From UBA7672 sp041398245 (GTDB lineage: Bacteria; Pseudomonadota; Alphaproteobacteria; Caulobacterales; Hyphomonadaceae): DNA of 64,000 nucleotides. The DNA lies in NCBI GenBank assembly GCA_041398245.1, contig JAWKVC010000011.1, forward strand, positions 62,001-126,000, given 5' to 3'. A program made the position numbers and the translations under genes. The notes beneath the pieces were generated by a model, which was given only the letters and a program-made list of their open reading frames with translations, ran no database searches and was not told where the DNA came from. This document shows, piece after piece, positions 24,917 to 34,203 of this stretch. Positions within the stretch are counted from its first letter, which is position 1; every line of letters starts with the position of its first letter.

Positions 24917-27241
24917 TCACTTTTTATCTGTCGGCGCCAGGCCGACTTTCACATAGCGCGCGAGCGCGTCGATCTGTTCGGCCGTCAGCGTCGCGCCAAA
25001 GCCCGGCATTTCCGGAGCCCCGCGTGTGATGAAGCTCGTGACGTCCGCGAGCGAACCCGTGGACGTCAGCGCTGGGGCGCTGCCGCCGCGCACGCCCTGG
25101 CCCTCGGGGCCGTGGCACACGGCGCAATTGCGCGCGAACAGATCGCGACCCGCAGCAAGTTGCGCTGGCGTTGCGCTGACCGTCTCAGCTGGCGCGGTTG
25201 CCGCCGCAGGCGCCTTTGTTTCCGCAAGTCCTGCAGCCGACGGCATGCGCGCGCCCGGCAGGGAGAGCGCGACAAGCTGGGCCGGTTCATCGCGGGCTGA
25301 CAGCGCGACGGCGATGTATTGCCGTCCGCGATGCGCGTAGGTCATCGGCGCGCCGGAGGTGAGCCCGGGCAATTCGAACTCGGCAATCACTGCGCCCGTC
25401 TTCTTGTCGTAGGCGCGGAACATGCGCTCGCCGGGGTCGCCGCCGATATTGCCGGACTCGGCGAGGAACATCAGTGACCTGGTGACCAGCGGCGAGGGCC
25501 GCACGGATATCTGGCCCATATTATCCCAGTCGAGATCGAGGTCCTTGATCGCCGGGTTGTTGCGGATCTCCTTCGAGGCTCCACCGATGGAGCGCGACCA
25601 GATGTGATCGCCGCTGTTCATGTCCGTCGCTGTGACCAGCGCCCATGGCGGCTTGTTCAGCGGCAGACCATTGGGCATGCGCAGCACGCCGCCGGACACT
25701 GCCGTATAGGCCCATTCCGTCTTGGACAGGTCTGACTTTCGCAGCCCAAGGCCCATGAAGGTGTTGCGGGTCGGAACGAACAGTGTGTTCGTCTCAAGGT
25801 CGGCTGCGCCGCCATTCCAGTTCGAACCGCCGCCATAGTTCGGATAGACGATCGTGCCCTTGTTGGTGGCGGTGACCATCGTCGGCGGCGAGTACATCGG
25901 CCCTTTGGTATATTGCGAGAGGATCTGCATCGCTTCCGCCTTCAGTTCGGGCGTGAAATCGATGACGTCTTCTTCATGAAAGCCGAGACGGGAGTAGGGC
26001 GCGGGCTTGGTCGGGAAAGGCTGGGTCGGCGAGAGCTTCTCGCCCGGCACGGCGCCTTCGGTCGGAACCTTGCGTTCCTCGATCGGCCAGACGGGCTCGC
26101 CTGTCACGCGGTCGAACACGAAAGCCATGCCCTGCTTGGTGAGCACGGTGATCGCCTTGATCGTCCTGCCGTCCTTGTTGATGTTGTGAAGGATCGGCGC
26201 GGCGGGCAGATCATAATCCCAGACGCCGTGATGCAGGATCTGGAAGTGCCATTTGCGTTCGCCTGTGTTGGCATCGAGCGCGACGATGGTTTCGCCGAAC
26301 AGGCCGTCGCCCGGCTTGTCGCCGCCCCAGAAATTGTTGGTGGCGCTTTCGACCGGCAGGTAGACCATGCCAAGCTCAGGGTCGGCCGACATCATGGTCC
26401 AGACGGACGCGGCGCCGAAATCCTTCCAGCTGCCATTCTCCCACGTGTCGTTGCCGAACTCGCCAGGGCGCGGGATGGTGTGGAAACGCCACAGCAGCTT
26501 GCCGGTGCGCGTGTCGAAGCCGCGCACATAGCCGGGCGTACCGCCCTTTCTCTGGATCGTGTCGTCGCCGATCATCTGGATCACGATGACATTGCCAACG
26601 ACGACGCCCGGCGCCGTCGAGTTCATGTCCTGAAGCTCGCGACCATCACCCGGCGGCAGCAGCTCCTTCATGAGATCAATCTGGCCGTTGTCGCCGAAAT
26701 CCGGATCCGGCAGACCGGTGACGGCGTCGATCGAGATCAGGCGGCCGTCGATCGTGTTGTTGAGAATCCGCTTCGCTGTCCCGTCAGTCCACCAGGAGAC
26801 CGCGCGGGTGGAGCCGGAGAAGGCGCGGGTTGATGGCTTGCGATAAGGGTCTGGCTCGAACGTCCAGAGCGTTGTGCCGGTCGAAGGGTCGATGGCCGAA
26901 ACGCGCGTGCCGCCGTGGGGCACATAGAGCACCCCGTCGACCATGATGGGCGTCGCCTTCCAGTTTGGATCGGGCCGGCCATCCACATCGGAGGCTTTCC
27001 AGCGCCAGGCAATCTCAAGCTGGCCGACATTCTGCGCGTTTATCTGATCGAGTGTGGAGTAGCGGGAATTGCCCGCATCTGCGCCCCACGTGATCCATTC
27101 GCCGGGCTTGCGGGCAAGGGGGTCGGCCGCCATCGCGTGCGGAGGGGTCACGGGATCGCTGGTCGCCATCTGGGTGCAGCCGATCGCAAACGCGGCGACG
27201 GCCGCCATTGCACCCAGCCCAAGGCTTGCCTTGCGCCACAT
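24917..27241 (-). CDS. PQQ-dependent dehydrogenase fused to cytochrome c (lipoprotein)
   Basis: A 774-residue quinohaemoprotein. The leader MWRKASLGLGAMAAVAAFAIGC ends in a lipobox. Residues about 40-660 form an eight-bladed PQQ propeller (WITWGADAGNSRYSTLDQIN, GLPDPDFGDNG, WNGGAADLETNTLFVPTRN, GGDPGERMFRAYDKKTG). The C-terminal domain carries a haem site CAVCH at about 706-710 and a likely axial Met in APEMPGFG. Such enzymes oxidise alcohols, sugars or sugar acids in the periplasm and pass electrons through their own cytochrome. ATG 27241 is preceded by GGAGGAAAA. The substrate is unknown; a PQQ synthesis locus is not in the window. Confidence 0.92.
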   Translation of the reverse strand: MWRKASLGLGAMAAVAAFAIGCTQMATSDPVTPPHAMAADPLARKPGEWITWGADAGNSRYSTLDQINAQNVGQLEIAWRWKASDVDGRPDPNWKATPIMVDGVLYVPHGGTRVSAIDPSTGTTLWTFEPDPYRKPSTRAFSGSTRAVSWWTDGTAKRILNNTIDGRLISIDAVTGLPDPDFGDNGQIDLMKELLPPGDGRELQDMNSTAPGVVVGNVIVIQMIGDDTIQRKGGTPGYVRGFDTRTGKLLWRFHTIPRPGEFGNDTWENGSWKDFGAASVWTMMSADPELGMVYLPVESATNNFWGGDKPGDGLFGETIVALDANTGERKWHFQILHHGVWDYDLPAAPILHNINKDGRTIKAITVLTKQGMAFVFDRVTGEPVWPIEERKVPTEGAVPGEKLSPTQPFPTKPAPYSRLGFHEEDVIDFTPELKAEAMQILSQYTKGPMYSPPTMVTATNKGTIVYPNYGGGSNWNGGAADLETNTLFVPTRNTFMGLGLRKSDLSKTEWAYTAVSGGVLRMPNGLPLNKPPWALVTATDMNSGDHIWSRSIGGASKEIRNNPAIKDLDLDWDNMGQISVRPSPLVTRSLMFLAESGNIGGDPGERMFRAYDKKTGAVIAEFELPGLTSGAPMTYAHRGRQYIAVALSARDEPAQLVALSLPGARMPSAAGLAETKAPAAATAPAETVSATPAQLAAGRDLFARNCAVCHGPEGQGVRGGSAPALTSTGSLADVTSFITRGAPEMPGFGATLTAEQIDALARYVKVGLAPTDKK

Positions 27242-27737
27242 CCTGTTTTCCTCCCCGAACGCCGTTGACCCAGCGTCTTTACAGTCTTTATGGACGGCAA
27301 AATTCACTGATCAGGGCCAAAAGTAAAGCCCGGGCGCACAAATGGCCGGTGGATTTGCCTGCCGGCAGGTGGTCTGGACGGGAAATTGCCGTCCGGGTGT
27401 CCAAAGCCGCGGGAGCGGATATCTGGCGCAACCTTACTCGGCGCGATGACGCGCTGTCCTGCCGCAGGGCCTCCGCGATGTCCGGCCTGCGCTGCGCGAC
27501 ACCAACGCCGACCATGACGGAAGAGTCACGCGCGCCTCGTTGCGCGGCGGATTCCCCTTTGAATCTGAATTGTCCGCATCCGGATGAACTGGGCGTAATC
27601 AGAAATCATCCGTCTGCGTCCCTCTGTGCGCGAGTCGCCCGCGCGGCAATCCGTGGAAGACGCGAAGGCTTGCAGTCATTTCACTTGCCGGACGTCCCGA
27701 CTGATCCATGTTGACTGCTGGTGATGGAGGTTCCTGT
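27242..27737. other. 496-base gap without a supported gene
   Basis: This gap separates the divergent PQQ-dehydrogenase and lipoprotein genes. It holds their promoters. Open frames of up to 168 codons cross it on the plus strand, but they are Arg/Cys-rich, have no ribosome site and run into neighbouring genes, so I see no gene here. Confidence 0.6.
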
Positions 27738-28322
27738 ATGCAGTTCAAAATTCTCGCGGCCGTGGGCGCCATGGTTCTCGCCACAACCGCTTGCCAGCAG
27801 ATCCCTGAGGACATGACGGTCGCGCAGTTCTGCGCGCAGCCGGACAAGGCCAACACGGATGTGTGCAAGATCAATGTCGAGATCGACGGGCAGAAGCGCG
27901 CACTCGCCGACACCGACATGCGTCTGAGCCAGGCGCGCCAGATTGCCGATAGCGCGCTGACGCGCGCCAACTCGGCCCAGGCTTCGGCCGACGCGGCGAA
28001 GATGGCCGCCGACCAGGCGAACGCCGCCGTCGCGACGCAGGCGCAATTCAACTGTGAGACCAAGACGGTGCAACGGTCGAAGACCGGCACGTGCGGTGAA
28101 GGCTACAAGGTGCAGTCCTGCGTGCAGACGCGCTTCACCTATCGCGCGGGCGCTCCGTCTATCCTGCGCGAGATCAACGATGAGGGCTGTCGCTTCCAGG
28201 ATCAGGTGCTCGAAATGCAGATTCGCTGCTGCACGACGGGCCCGGCTCCGGTGATGACGGATGTTGCCGCTCCGGTCGAGCCGCAGCCGACCGCGCCAAC
28301 CCAGCCGACGCCGTCCTCGTAA
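27738..28322 (+). CDS. Coiled-coil, Cys-rich lipoprotein
   Basis: A 194-residue predicted lipoprotein. The leader MQFKILAAVGAMVLATTAC ends in a lipobox cysteine. Residues about 60-105 form an Ala-rich heptad helix (ALADTDMRLSQARQIADSAL) resembling Lpp/OprI-type coiled coils. A second half has seven further cysteines (FNCETK, TCGEGYK, SCVQTR, EGCRFQ, RCCTT) suggesting a disulfide-stabilised domain, then a Pro/Thr tail. ATG 27738 has GGAGG eight bases upstream. A strong terminator follows. It probably trimerises in the envelope; nearby TPR and membrane proteins could be partners. No named family recognised. Confidence 0.72.
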   Translation: MQFKILAAVGAMVLATTACQQIPEDMTVAQFCAQPDKANTDVCKINVEIDGQKRALADTDMRLSQARQIADSALTRANSAQASADAAKMAADQANAAVATQAQFNCETKTVQRSKTGTCGEGYKVQSCVQTRFTYRAGAPSILREINDEGCRFQDQVLEMQIRCCTTGPAPVMTDVAAPVEPQPTAPTQPTPSS

Positions 28323-28371
28323 TGCCGATACCCGTAGCTTAGACGCTCACGGAAAAACTATGAAATCATCC

Positions 28372-28401
28372 CGCCGCTTCCCCTTGGGAAGCGGCGTTTT
28401 T
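28372..28401 (+). terminator. Rho-independent terminator after the coiled-coil lipoprotein
   Basis: A perfect 11-bp stem (28372-28382 with 28386-28396), a 3-base loop and five T. It lies 50 bases after the lipoprotein stop, so the TPR gene downstream needs its own promoter or read-through. Confidence 0.88.
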
Positions 28402-28489
28402 CGTCGCGATGCAATGTTGGCGCTTGATATCGCTCAATATCGCTCATTTAGGAGCGCGCCAAAGTCTGCCCTCTGGAGAAGGGTCGGCT

Positions 28490-30252
28490 ATGGACTCGAA
28501 GCATCGCGAACGATTCGGGCCAGTTGCGAGGTTGTGCGGCGGTATCGGCGCTTGCCGCCATATTGGCAGGGTGCAGCACGACTCAGCTGTCGACCTCAGT
28601 AACGCAGGCTGGCTCCGGTCTGCGTGAGGGCGACTGCTATCGACTGGAGATGCCTCAAAAGCTTGGGAGTCGATCGTCGCGACCTGCCAGCGCGCCGCCG
28701 TAAACCCGCGGGCACGACGGGTGACTTCGCAATCGCCAACTATCACGTTGGGCGCGCTCGCACCGAGATGAAGGATTACGGGGAGGCCATAACGGCGCTC
28801 GATCTCGCATTGGCCATGCCAGGGGTGCAGAAGGAGTTGCGCCGCCGTATTTTGCTGACATCAGGCGAGGCGCGATTGGGTCAGAGGGATTTTCCGGCGG
28901 CGATCGAGGCGCTTGAGCAAGCGCTTGTGCTTGGCCCGAACGACCTCGACGCCACCATGAATCTGGGCGAGGCCCATCTGGGCGCGGGCCACTCCGATCT
29001 TGCCATTCGGGATTTCGAGAAGGTTGTCGCGCTGGCTGCCGCCGATGCTGTCGGCCATGCGAGCGCTGCGGCTGTTGCCGAAACCCGGCTTGGCGCAATC
29101 GCCATTGCTTCGCCCGGACCGGGTGCGCTCGAGAACGCGATGCGGCACTATGATGCCGCGCGCAAACTGGATGACGACAACGTTGACGCCTGGCTCGGCG
29201 CGGGCGCCGCCGGCGTGCAGCTCGCGGGGTTACGCGGAGGCGCAGAGGCGCATGCGCTATATGAACAGGCGGCCAATGCTTACCGTCATGCCATGCGGCT
29301 GGCTCCGTCAGCGGTCGATGCACAGACAGGCATGGGGGCGGCGCTGTTCGGTCTCGACAGGCCTGATGAAGCCGTCACCTATTATGCACGTGCGGTCGAA
29401 CTGGCGCCGGGCAGCGCAACACGCCGGCTGGATCTGGCTCGCGCTCTGCGACGGGCTGGGCAACTCGCCGAGGCCGAGCGCACCTATGATCAGGTGAGCC
29501 AGCTCGAAGCGAGCGCGCGGACCTATTTCGAAACGGCAGAGGTTCAGATCGATCTGGGCGCCACGGACCGTGCGCGCGAGAGCCTGCTTGCGGCGCAGCG
29601 GCTGGACCCTGCTTTCTCCGGCGCGTTCCTTGGGCTTGGCAGGCTACTGTTCCATCAGGGCCCGCAGCATTTCCCGGCAGCGGCTGATCAATTCCGCGAA
29701 GCGGAACGCCTGACCCGGACCGGCGACAACACGATGCGCGCCGAGGCGCTTTATTATCTCAGCCGGATCGAAACTGAAGGCGGTGGCAAGGATGCTCGCC
29801 TCGCTGTGAAATATGCCGAGGACGCGATTGCACTCGATCCGGGTCCTGGGGCTTATCGCGCGCAGGCATGCCTTGTGCGCATTCGCTTCCTCACGAAGGA
29901 CGATGTCCGCCGCGCGACCGGCTCGGGCCCCTGCACGGTCGCGGAGGAGTCAGCGGGAGCCTACCTGCTTTCAGGCATGTACCAGCTCCGTGTCGCTCAT
30001 TTCGCCATCGGGGATGATCGCAAACGCAACTGGGAAAACGCCTATCTCGCTTTCTCGACCGGTCAGCAGAAAATCGATGCAGCGCCGGAAGCTGAACGCG
30101 CCGGGCTTCGCGAGCGCCTCGCTTTCGGGCAGGGGCTGGCGCTCTACTGCGTCGGCTTCGCGGATGTCGGTCGGCAGTCGATCAATCAGGCCAGCACCGA
30201 TGTCCGATCCTACTTCGACATGTTCCACGTCGCGCGCTGTGAATCCTATTAG
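28490..30252 (+). CDS. TPR-repeat lipoprotein, 5' end frameshifted in this sequence
   Basis: The uninterrupted frame from about 28700 to 30252 encodes at least eight tetratricopeptide-like repeats (ARTEMKDYGEAITALDLAL, EARLGQRDFPAAIEALEQAL, NLGEAHLGAGHSDLAIRDF and more), a scaffold for protein contacts. The 5' end is broken: ATG 28490 has a strong GGAGAAGG site and starts MDSKHRERFG in one frame; the lipobox SALAAILAGCSTTQLSTS lies in a second frame (about 28524-28650); KAWESIVATCQRAAVN lies in a third (about 28652-28700); the TPR part resumes in yet another. Each piece is plausible protein, so sequence error is likelier than decay. A following membrane-protein gene is probably co-transcribed. 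Confidence 0.65.
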
Positions 30253-30270
30253 GCCCAGAGGAGATTGGTA

Positions 30271-31107
30271 ATGGCTGGACGGGCAGGCGCAGGCGAGGGG
30301 CTCATCCGCGCGCTCGAGATCGAGGTCAGGGTGCTGGCCGAGGAGGGGCGGCCGCCAAGCTGGCTGTCGCATCCTGACGAGGCGAGTCTATGGATCTATG
30401 AGATCGCGCAGCGCATCGCGAAAGACTCTCTTGACGGCACAGTTCAGGTCGAGCGGCATTTCGCTGAGCCGCATTCCTTCCTGCAGGTTATGAGCGTCTT
30501 TGCGTCGCCTTCGCCGAAAAACCTGGCGGCGCTGCAGGGCGACCTGCGGCAGATGACCGACAAGCTGCAACATGATCTTTCGGTGAAATTCGGAATTGAA
30601 CGTACGCAGCCCTATGTACGTATCGAGCCCGATCCACATTTCGAAACGCCTGACCGAGAGAGCGCACTGGCGGTCATACATCCGCAGGTCGAATCCCCTA
30701 ATCATTCCGTTTATGTCGTTCAACCGCAAAGCGCCGAGGAGCCGGCCGTGGACCACACACCCCAGCGTGCAGCAGCAGGCGCCGCTCTCATCTGGATGGG
30801 CGCGCTGCTTGGCGCGGCTGTCATCGGCAACATCTTCCTGTTTGCCCGCGTGAACGAGTTGCAGGCCGAGGCCGCTGCGGTAGGCGATCTCCGTGTGCAG
30901 ACGACGAAGTTGACGATGGAGCTTGCTCTGGCAAAGAACGCCCGTTCGTTCGAGCAGGCCCAGTGCAGCGCGTCGATCGCGCAGCATCGTGAGATGATCA
31001 ACGATCTGGCGCAGAAGTGCTCGCCCAAACAGCCGGCGCCAAAGCCTCCTCCCGCGCCGCTACCCTATCCGGAAAGCCCCGATCCATTCGCCCCACCCAA
31101 AAGCTAG
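30271..31107 (+). CDS. Hypothetical protein with one membrane segment and Pro-rich tail
   Basis: A 278-residue protein that I do not recognise. The first 160 residues look soluble and helical. One hydrophobic segment (about residues 169-190, AGAALIWMGALLGAAVIGNIFLF) is followed by a short coiled coil (NELQAEAAAVGDLRVQTTKL) and a Pro-rich end. With one helix the N-terminus is probably cytoplasmic and the tail periplasmic. ATG 30271 has AGAGGAGAT just upstream. It starts 18 bases after the TPR gene and forms with it, and perhaps with the coiled-coil lipoprotein, an envelope module. Confidence 0.65.
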   Translation: MAGRAGAGEGLIRALEIEVRVLAEEGRPPSWLSHPDEASLWIYEIAQRIAKDSLDGTVQVERHFAEPHSFLQVMSVFASPSPKNLAALQGDLRQMTDKLQHDLSVKFGIERTQPYVRIEPDPHFETPDRESALAVIHPQVESPNHSVYVVQPQSAEEPAVDHTPQRAAAGAALIWMGALLGAAVIGNIFLFARVNELQAEAAAVGDLRVQTTKLTMELALAKNARSFEQAQCSASIAQHREMINDLAQKCSPKQPAPKPPPAPLPYPESPDPFAPPKS

Positions 31108-31124
31108 TCAGACCGCAGACGCTT

Positions 31125-31152
31125 GCGCCGCCCCTTGTCGGGCGGCGCTTTT
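31125..31152 (+). terminator. Rho-independent terminator of the TPR/membrane-protein unit
   Basis: A perfect 9-bp GC stem (31125-31133 with 31140-31148), a 6-base loop and TTTT followed by GCTTTT. It lies 18 bases after the stop of the membrane-protein gene. Confidence 0.85.
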
Positions 31153-31201
31153 GCTTTTGGGGCGAAGCGTGCGCAGGATGGCCCCGAAAGTGGAGAGGGG
31201 T

Positions 31202-31501
31202 ATGATCCTGATTACGGGCACGGTCGTTATCGCGGATGAGAACCGCGAGGCCTTCCTGAAAGCGGCCACGCATCACGTCGCGCTGTCGCGACAGGAGCCG
31301 GGCTGTATCAGCCATGGCGTGTTCGAGGATGCGATGGCGCCGGGAACCTTTACCTTTGTCGAGCGATGGCGCGACATGAATGCGGTGAAAGAGCATTTCG
31401 CCAAGGACTACAGCCAGGACACCGCGCACATGATCCGCCGGCTGGCCAAGGAGTCGACCGGCGTCGAGATCCACGAGATCGCCGCGACACGCGTGGTCTA
31501 G
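31202..31501 (+). CDS. ABM-domain (antibiotic biosynthesis monooxygenase-type) protein
   Basis: A 99-residue ferredoxin-like ABM fold protein: ILITGTVVIADENREAFL, SRQEPGCISHGVFED, and FTFVERWRDMNAVKEHFA are the family landmarks. Such dimers include quinol monooxygenases and haem-degrading proteins, but most are unassigned. ATG 31202 has GGAGAGGGGT just before; the upstream in-frame start is ignored because it overlaps the terminator. It converges on the TonB receptor at 31563 and lies in no operon. Confidence 0.85.
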   Translation: MILITGTVVIADENREAFLKAATHHVALSRQEPGCISHGVFEDAMAPGTFTFVERWRDMNAVKEHFAKDYSQDTAHMIRRLAKESTGVEIHEIAATRVV

Positions 31502-31509
31502 CACGCAAG

Positions 31510-31539
31510 AAAAGGCCGCCCCGGTATCCCAGAGCGGCC
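31510..31539 (-). terminator. Terminator of the 31563-33755 TonB receptor
   Basis: On the minus strand an 11-bp stem with three G.U pairs (31529-31539 with 31514-31524), loop GATA and TTTT. It lies between the convergent receptor and ABM genes. Confidence 0.75.
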
Positions 31540-31562
31540 CCTGCCTTTGAAGTCCTGTCAGA

Positions 31563-33755
31563 TCAGTTCGTGACCTTGAACGACACGCCCCAGATCTGCG
31601 GGTCGTTCACAAACGCCGTGTTGTTGTTGAAGTCGATGGCGCCCTTGATGTTGTCCTCGTCCGTGATGTTGCGGGCGAAGAGGGCGACTTCCATCGAGCC
31701 GTCGAGTTTCGTCCAGCCGACCTTGAGGCCGCCCTCGAACTGGTCGTCGGTCTGGAATTCGACCGACTCGTAGAGGAACAGATTGGTGGCGCCCTGATAG
31801 GCCCAGTCGGTGAAGACGAAGAACTCGGAGTCCGCATCGACAGGCATCGACCAGCGGGCGGTCAGGTTGGCGATCGTTTCCGGCGCGTTGGGGAAGGGAT
31901 TGCCGTCCACCAGCGCGCGGGTCTGGCCTCCGATCACGACGGTCGGATCGGTGATCGTGCACTGGGCGCAGATGCCGACGGCGAGGTTGGGATCGTCGAT
32001 CTCGGAGTCGACGTAGGAGACGCCGCCGGTGAACACGAGGTTGTCGAACGGCGCCCATTCGGCGTCGACCTCAAGACCCCAGGCCTTGCCCTTGTCGGCA
32101 TTGATCAGTTGCACAAGGTTGCCGCCGCCGCCCACCGCGGTGAGCTGGATGTCGTCGACCTGGTAGGTGTAGGCCGCCGCGTTAAGGCGCAGCTGGTCGC
32201 CGATGGTCGATTTGAAGCCGGCTTCATAGGACAGCACGGTTTCGGACGTTGCGATCGAAGGCGGGTTGAAGAAGGCCACATCGCGGCCCTGGATCGAGGG
32301 GCCGCGGAAGCCTTCTGCAATGCGGCCATAGACCGAGAAGTCCGGCGTCATGTCGTACATGGCGCTGACATCCCAGCTGACATGGTCATCCGAGATGCTG
32401 ACATTGTTGGCCGGCGCGGCGGGCACGGTCAGGTCCTTGTCGTCTTCGGTGTAGCGGACGCCGCCAGTGACCGAGAACGCCTCGGTGATGTCGTAGGTCG
32501 CCTGACCGAAGACCGCCCAGGACTGGTTGGCGTGGGTCAGCGTCGCCGGAGGCGGGAAGCCGGAAGGACCCACGGTGGTGACGGTGAATTCGGAGTCGAA
32601 ATAGTAGGCGCCGACCTGCCAGGACAGCGGACCGGACGTGTCGCTCGCGAGCCGGATTTCCTGCGTCGTCTGATCGAGATCGTCGATCGAGTCCTTTGTG
32701 TCGGAGTCGAACGGGATGAAACCCGGACCAACCCCGGCGACGCCGCCGTCGATGTCGCCGCGGCTGGAGCCGCTGGCGGATTCATAGGCGGTGATGGAGG
32801 TCAGTTCGACATCGCCGAAATCGTAGACGATGTTGGCCGATGCGCCCCAGCCCGAATAGGATTGCGGGTTGCCGCCGCCCTGATTGTACGTGACGCGGTC
32901 GCGCGTGTAATTGCCATTGAGGCCGTTGGTTCCCGGCGTGATCACATTGGCGCGGAAGATCGCGGCCGTGCCATCAAGATCGCGGGCGTGCAGGTTGAAC
33001 AGCATGTCGAGCTGGTCGGTTGGATTGTAGGCAAGCTGCAAACGGCCGGCGAATTCGTCATAGCCGCCCATGTCCTCGCCGCCGGGCGTCAGCGTGTTGT
33101 CGATCCAGTCGTCCCGATGCTGCCAGAGCATGGAGGCGCGGGCCGCCATGTTCGGACCGATCGCGCCGCCGACGGCGGCGTCGAGGGTCGCAGAGCCGTA
33201 TGAACCGTAGGAGCCCTGGGCGCGCGCCTCGAATTCCTCGCTGGGCTTGACGGAGGTGAAGCGCACGATGCCGGCGGTCGTGTTGCGACCGAACAGCGTG
33301 CCCTGTGGGCCGCGATAGACCTCGATGCGTTCGACATCGAAGATCGGCGTCGATTTGAGAACCACATTCTCCATCACGACATCGTCCATGATGATCGAGA
33401 CGGGCTGCGAGGCGGCGAGATCGAAGTCGGTGTTGCCGAGACCGCGAATGTAGAAGCGGGGGGCAACGCGTCCGTTGGAGCTTTCCGCGTAAAGCGCAGG
33501 AACGCGCGTCGCCAGCGCCAGCACATCCTCGCCGGAGGAGAAGATCGCGCCGATCTGGTCTTCAGACACAGTCGTCGCCGAAACAGGAACTTCCTGCAGG
33601 TTCTCCTCACGCTGCGTCGCCGTGATGATCACGACGTCCAGCCTGTCCCCGGTTTCCTGCGCGTTGGCCGGAACGGCCATCAGCGCCACGGCCGAAACGG
33701 CGGACATCAAACCAAGCAGCGCGTTGCGAGCTGATCGCACTTTGCCCAACATCAT
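31563..33755 (-). CDS. TonB-dependent receptor
   Basis: A full-length outer-membrane receptor of about 730 residues. Signal peptide (MMLGKVRSARNALLGLMSAV..., ending PANAQ), then a TonB box-like VVIITATQREENLQEVPVS, a plug with FYIRGLGNTDFDLAASQPV and VEVYRGPQGTLFGRNTTAG, and a 22-strand barrel ending RNITDEDNIKGAI...WGVSFKVTN. The REENLQEVP/LFGRNTTAG type is the large group of receptors that many aquatic Alphaproteobacteria use for organic substrates. I take ATG 33755, after AAGGGGTG, instead of the upstream GTG. Ligand unknown; there is no linked transporter. Confidence 0.94.
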   Translation of the reverse strand: MMLGKVRSARNALLGLMSAVSAVALMAVPANAQETGDRLDVVIITATQREENLQEVPVSATTVSEDQIGAIFSSGEDVLALATRVPALYAESSNGRVAPRFYIRGLGNTDFDLAASQPVSIIMDDVVMENVVLKSTPIFDVERIEVYRGPQGTLFGRNTTAGIVRFTSVKPSEEFEARAQGSYGSYGSATLDAAVGGAIGPNMAARASMLWQHRDDWIDNTLTPGGEDMGGYDEFAGRLQLAYNPTDQLDMLFNLHARDLDGTAAIFRANVITPGTNGLNGNYTRDRVTYNQGGGNPQSYSGWGASANIVYDFGDVELTSITAYESASGSSRGDIDGGVAGVGPGFIPFDSDTKDSIDDLDQTTQEIRLASDTSGPLSWQVGAYYFDSEFTVTTVGPSGFPPPATLTHANQSWAVFGQATYDITEAFSVTGGVRYTEDDKDLTVPAAPANNVSISDDHVSWDVSAMYDMTPDFSVYGRIAEGFRGPSIQGRDVAFFNPPSIATSETVLSYEAGFKSTIGDQLRLNAAAYTYQVDDIQLTAVGGGGNLVQLINADKGKAWGLEVDAEWAPFDNLVFTGGVSYVDSEIDDPNLAVGICAQCTITDPTVVIGGQTRALVDGNPFPNAPETIANLTARWSMPVDADSEFFVFTDWAYQGATNLFLYESVEFQTDDQFEGGLKVGWTKLDGSMEVALFARNITDEDNIKGAIDFNNNTAFVNDPQIWGVSFKVTN

Positions 33756-33984
33756 GGTCGTCACCCCTTGTCATGTGAAAGCCCGGTGAAGGCTTGCCTC
33801 GCGACGTCGCGCTTGTCTTGTGGCAGCCGGAGCTTTCGCGCTGCGCGGAAGCGATATGTCGGAAATAGATGCAGATGCGACACGCTTGGGCGCTGCATGA
33901 CGACGACGGATTCGTGCGCCGCACGAAATGTGACGGGCGCCCCAACGGCGCCTTTCCGTATACGAAGAATGTCAGACGATGACG

Positions 33985-34203
33985 TCAGGCGATGATGTCG
34001 GGCGTGATGCGCGAGGACAGCCAGACGATCTTGTCCTTCACCCGAAGCTTCTCGCGTTTCAGCGCCATGATGCGGATGTCGTCGGCGCCTGACTTCTCAA
34101 GCTCGTCGATCGTCGTGTCGAGCTCGCGGTGGCGCGAACGCAGCTCTTCCAGCCGCGTCAGCATCGCGTCGATGTCCGAGGTGTCGAAACCGTTGTCGCT
34201 CAA
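33985..34203 (-). CDS. DUF465 (YdcH-like) small coiled-coil protein
   Basis: A small helical protein of about 72 residues carrying the DUF465 pattern MLTRLEELRSRHRELDTTID, then ADDIRIMALKREKLRVKDKI. I start at a TTG (34203) after GGAAG because the 20 residues upstream of the first ATG (34164) look like coding sequence; starting at that ATG gives 59 residues. DUF465 proteins are small and of unknown role. A second copy lies divergently at 34657, and both share a palindromic region. Confidence 0.72.
   Translation of the reverse strand: MSDNGFDTSDIDAMLTRLEELRSRHRELDTTIDELEKSGADDIRIMALKREKLRVKDKIVWLSSRITPDIIA

Noticed and set aside
27208..27714. A 168-codon frame in the gap before the coiled-coil lipoprotein
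   Set aside because: It has no leader, no ribosome site and an Arg/Cys/Ser-rich composition, and overlaps the start of the PQQ gene.
28444..28746. A 100-codon minus-strand frame over the broken TPR start
   Set aside because: The plus-strand pieces show a lipobox and conserved-looking sequence; the minus frame shows none.
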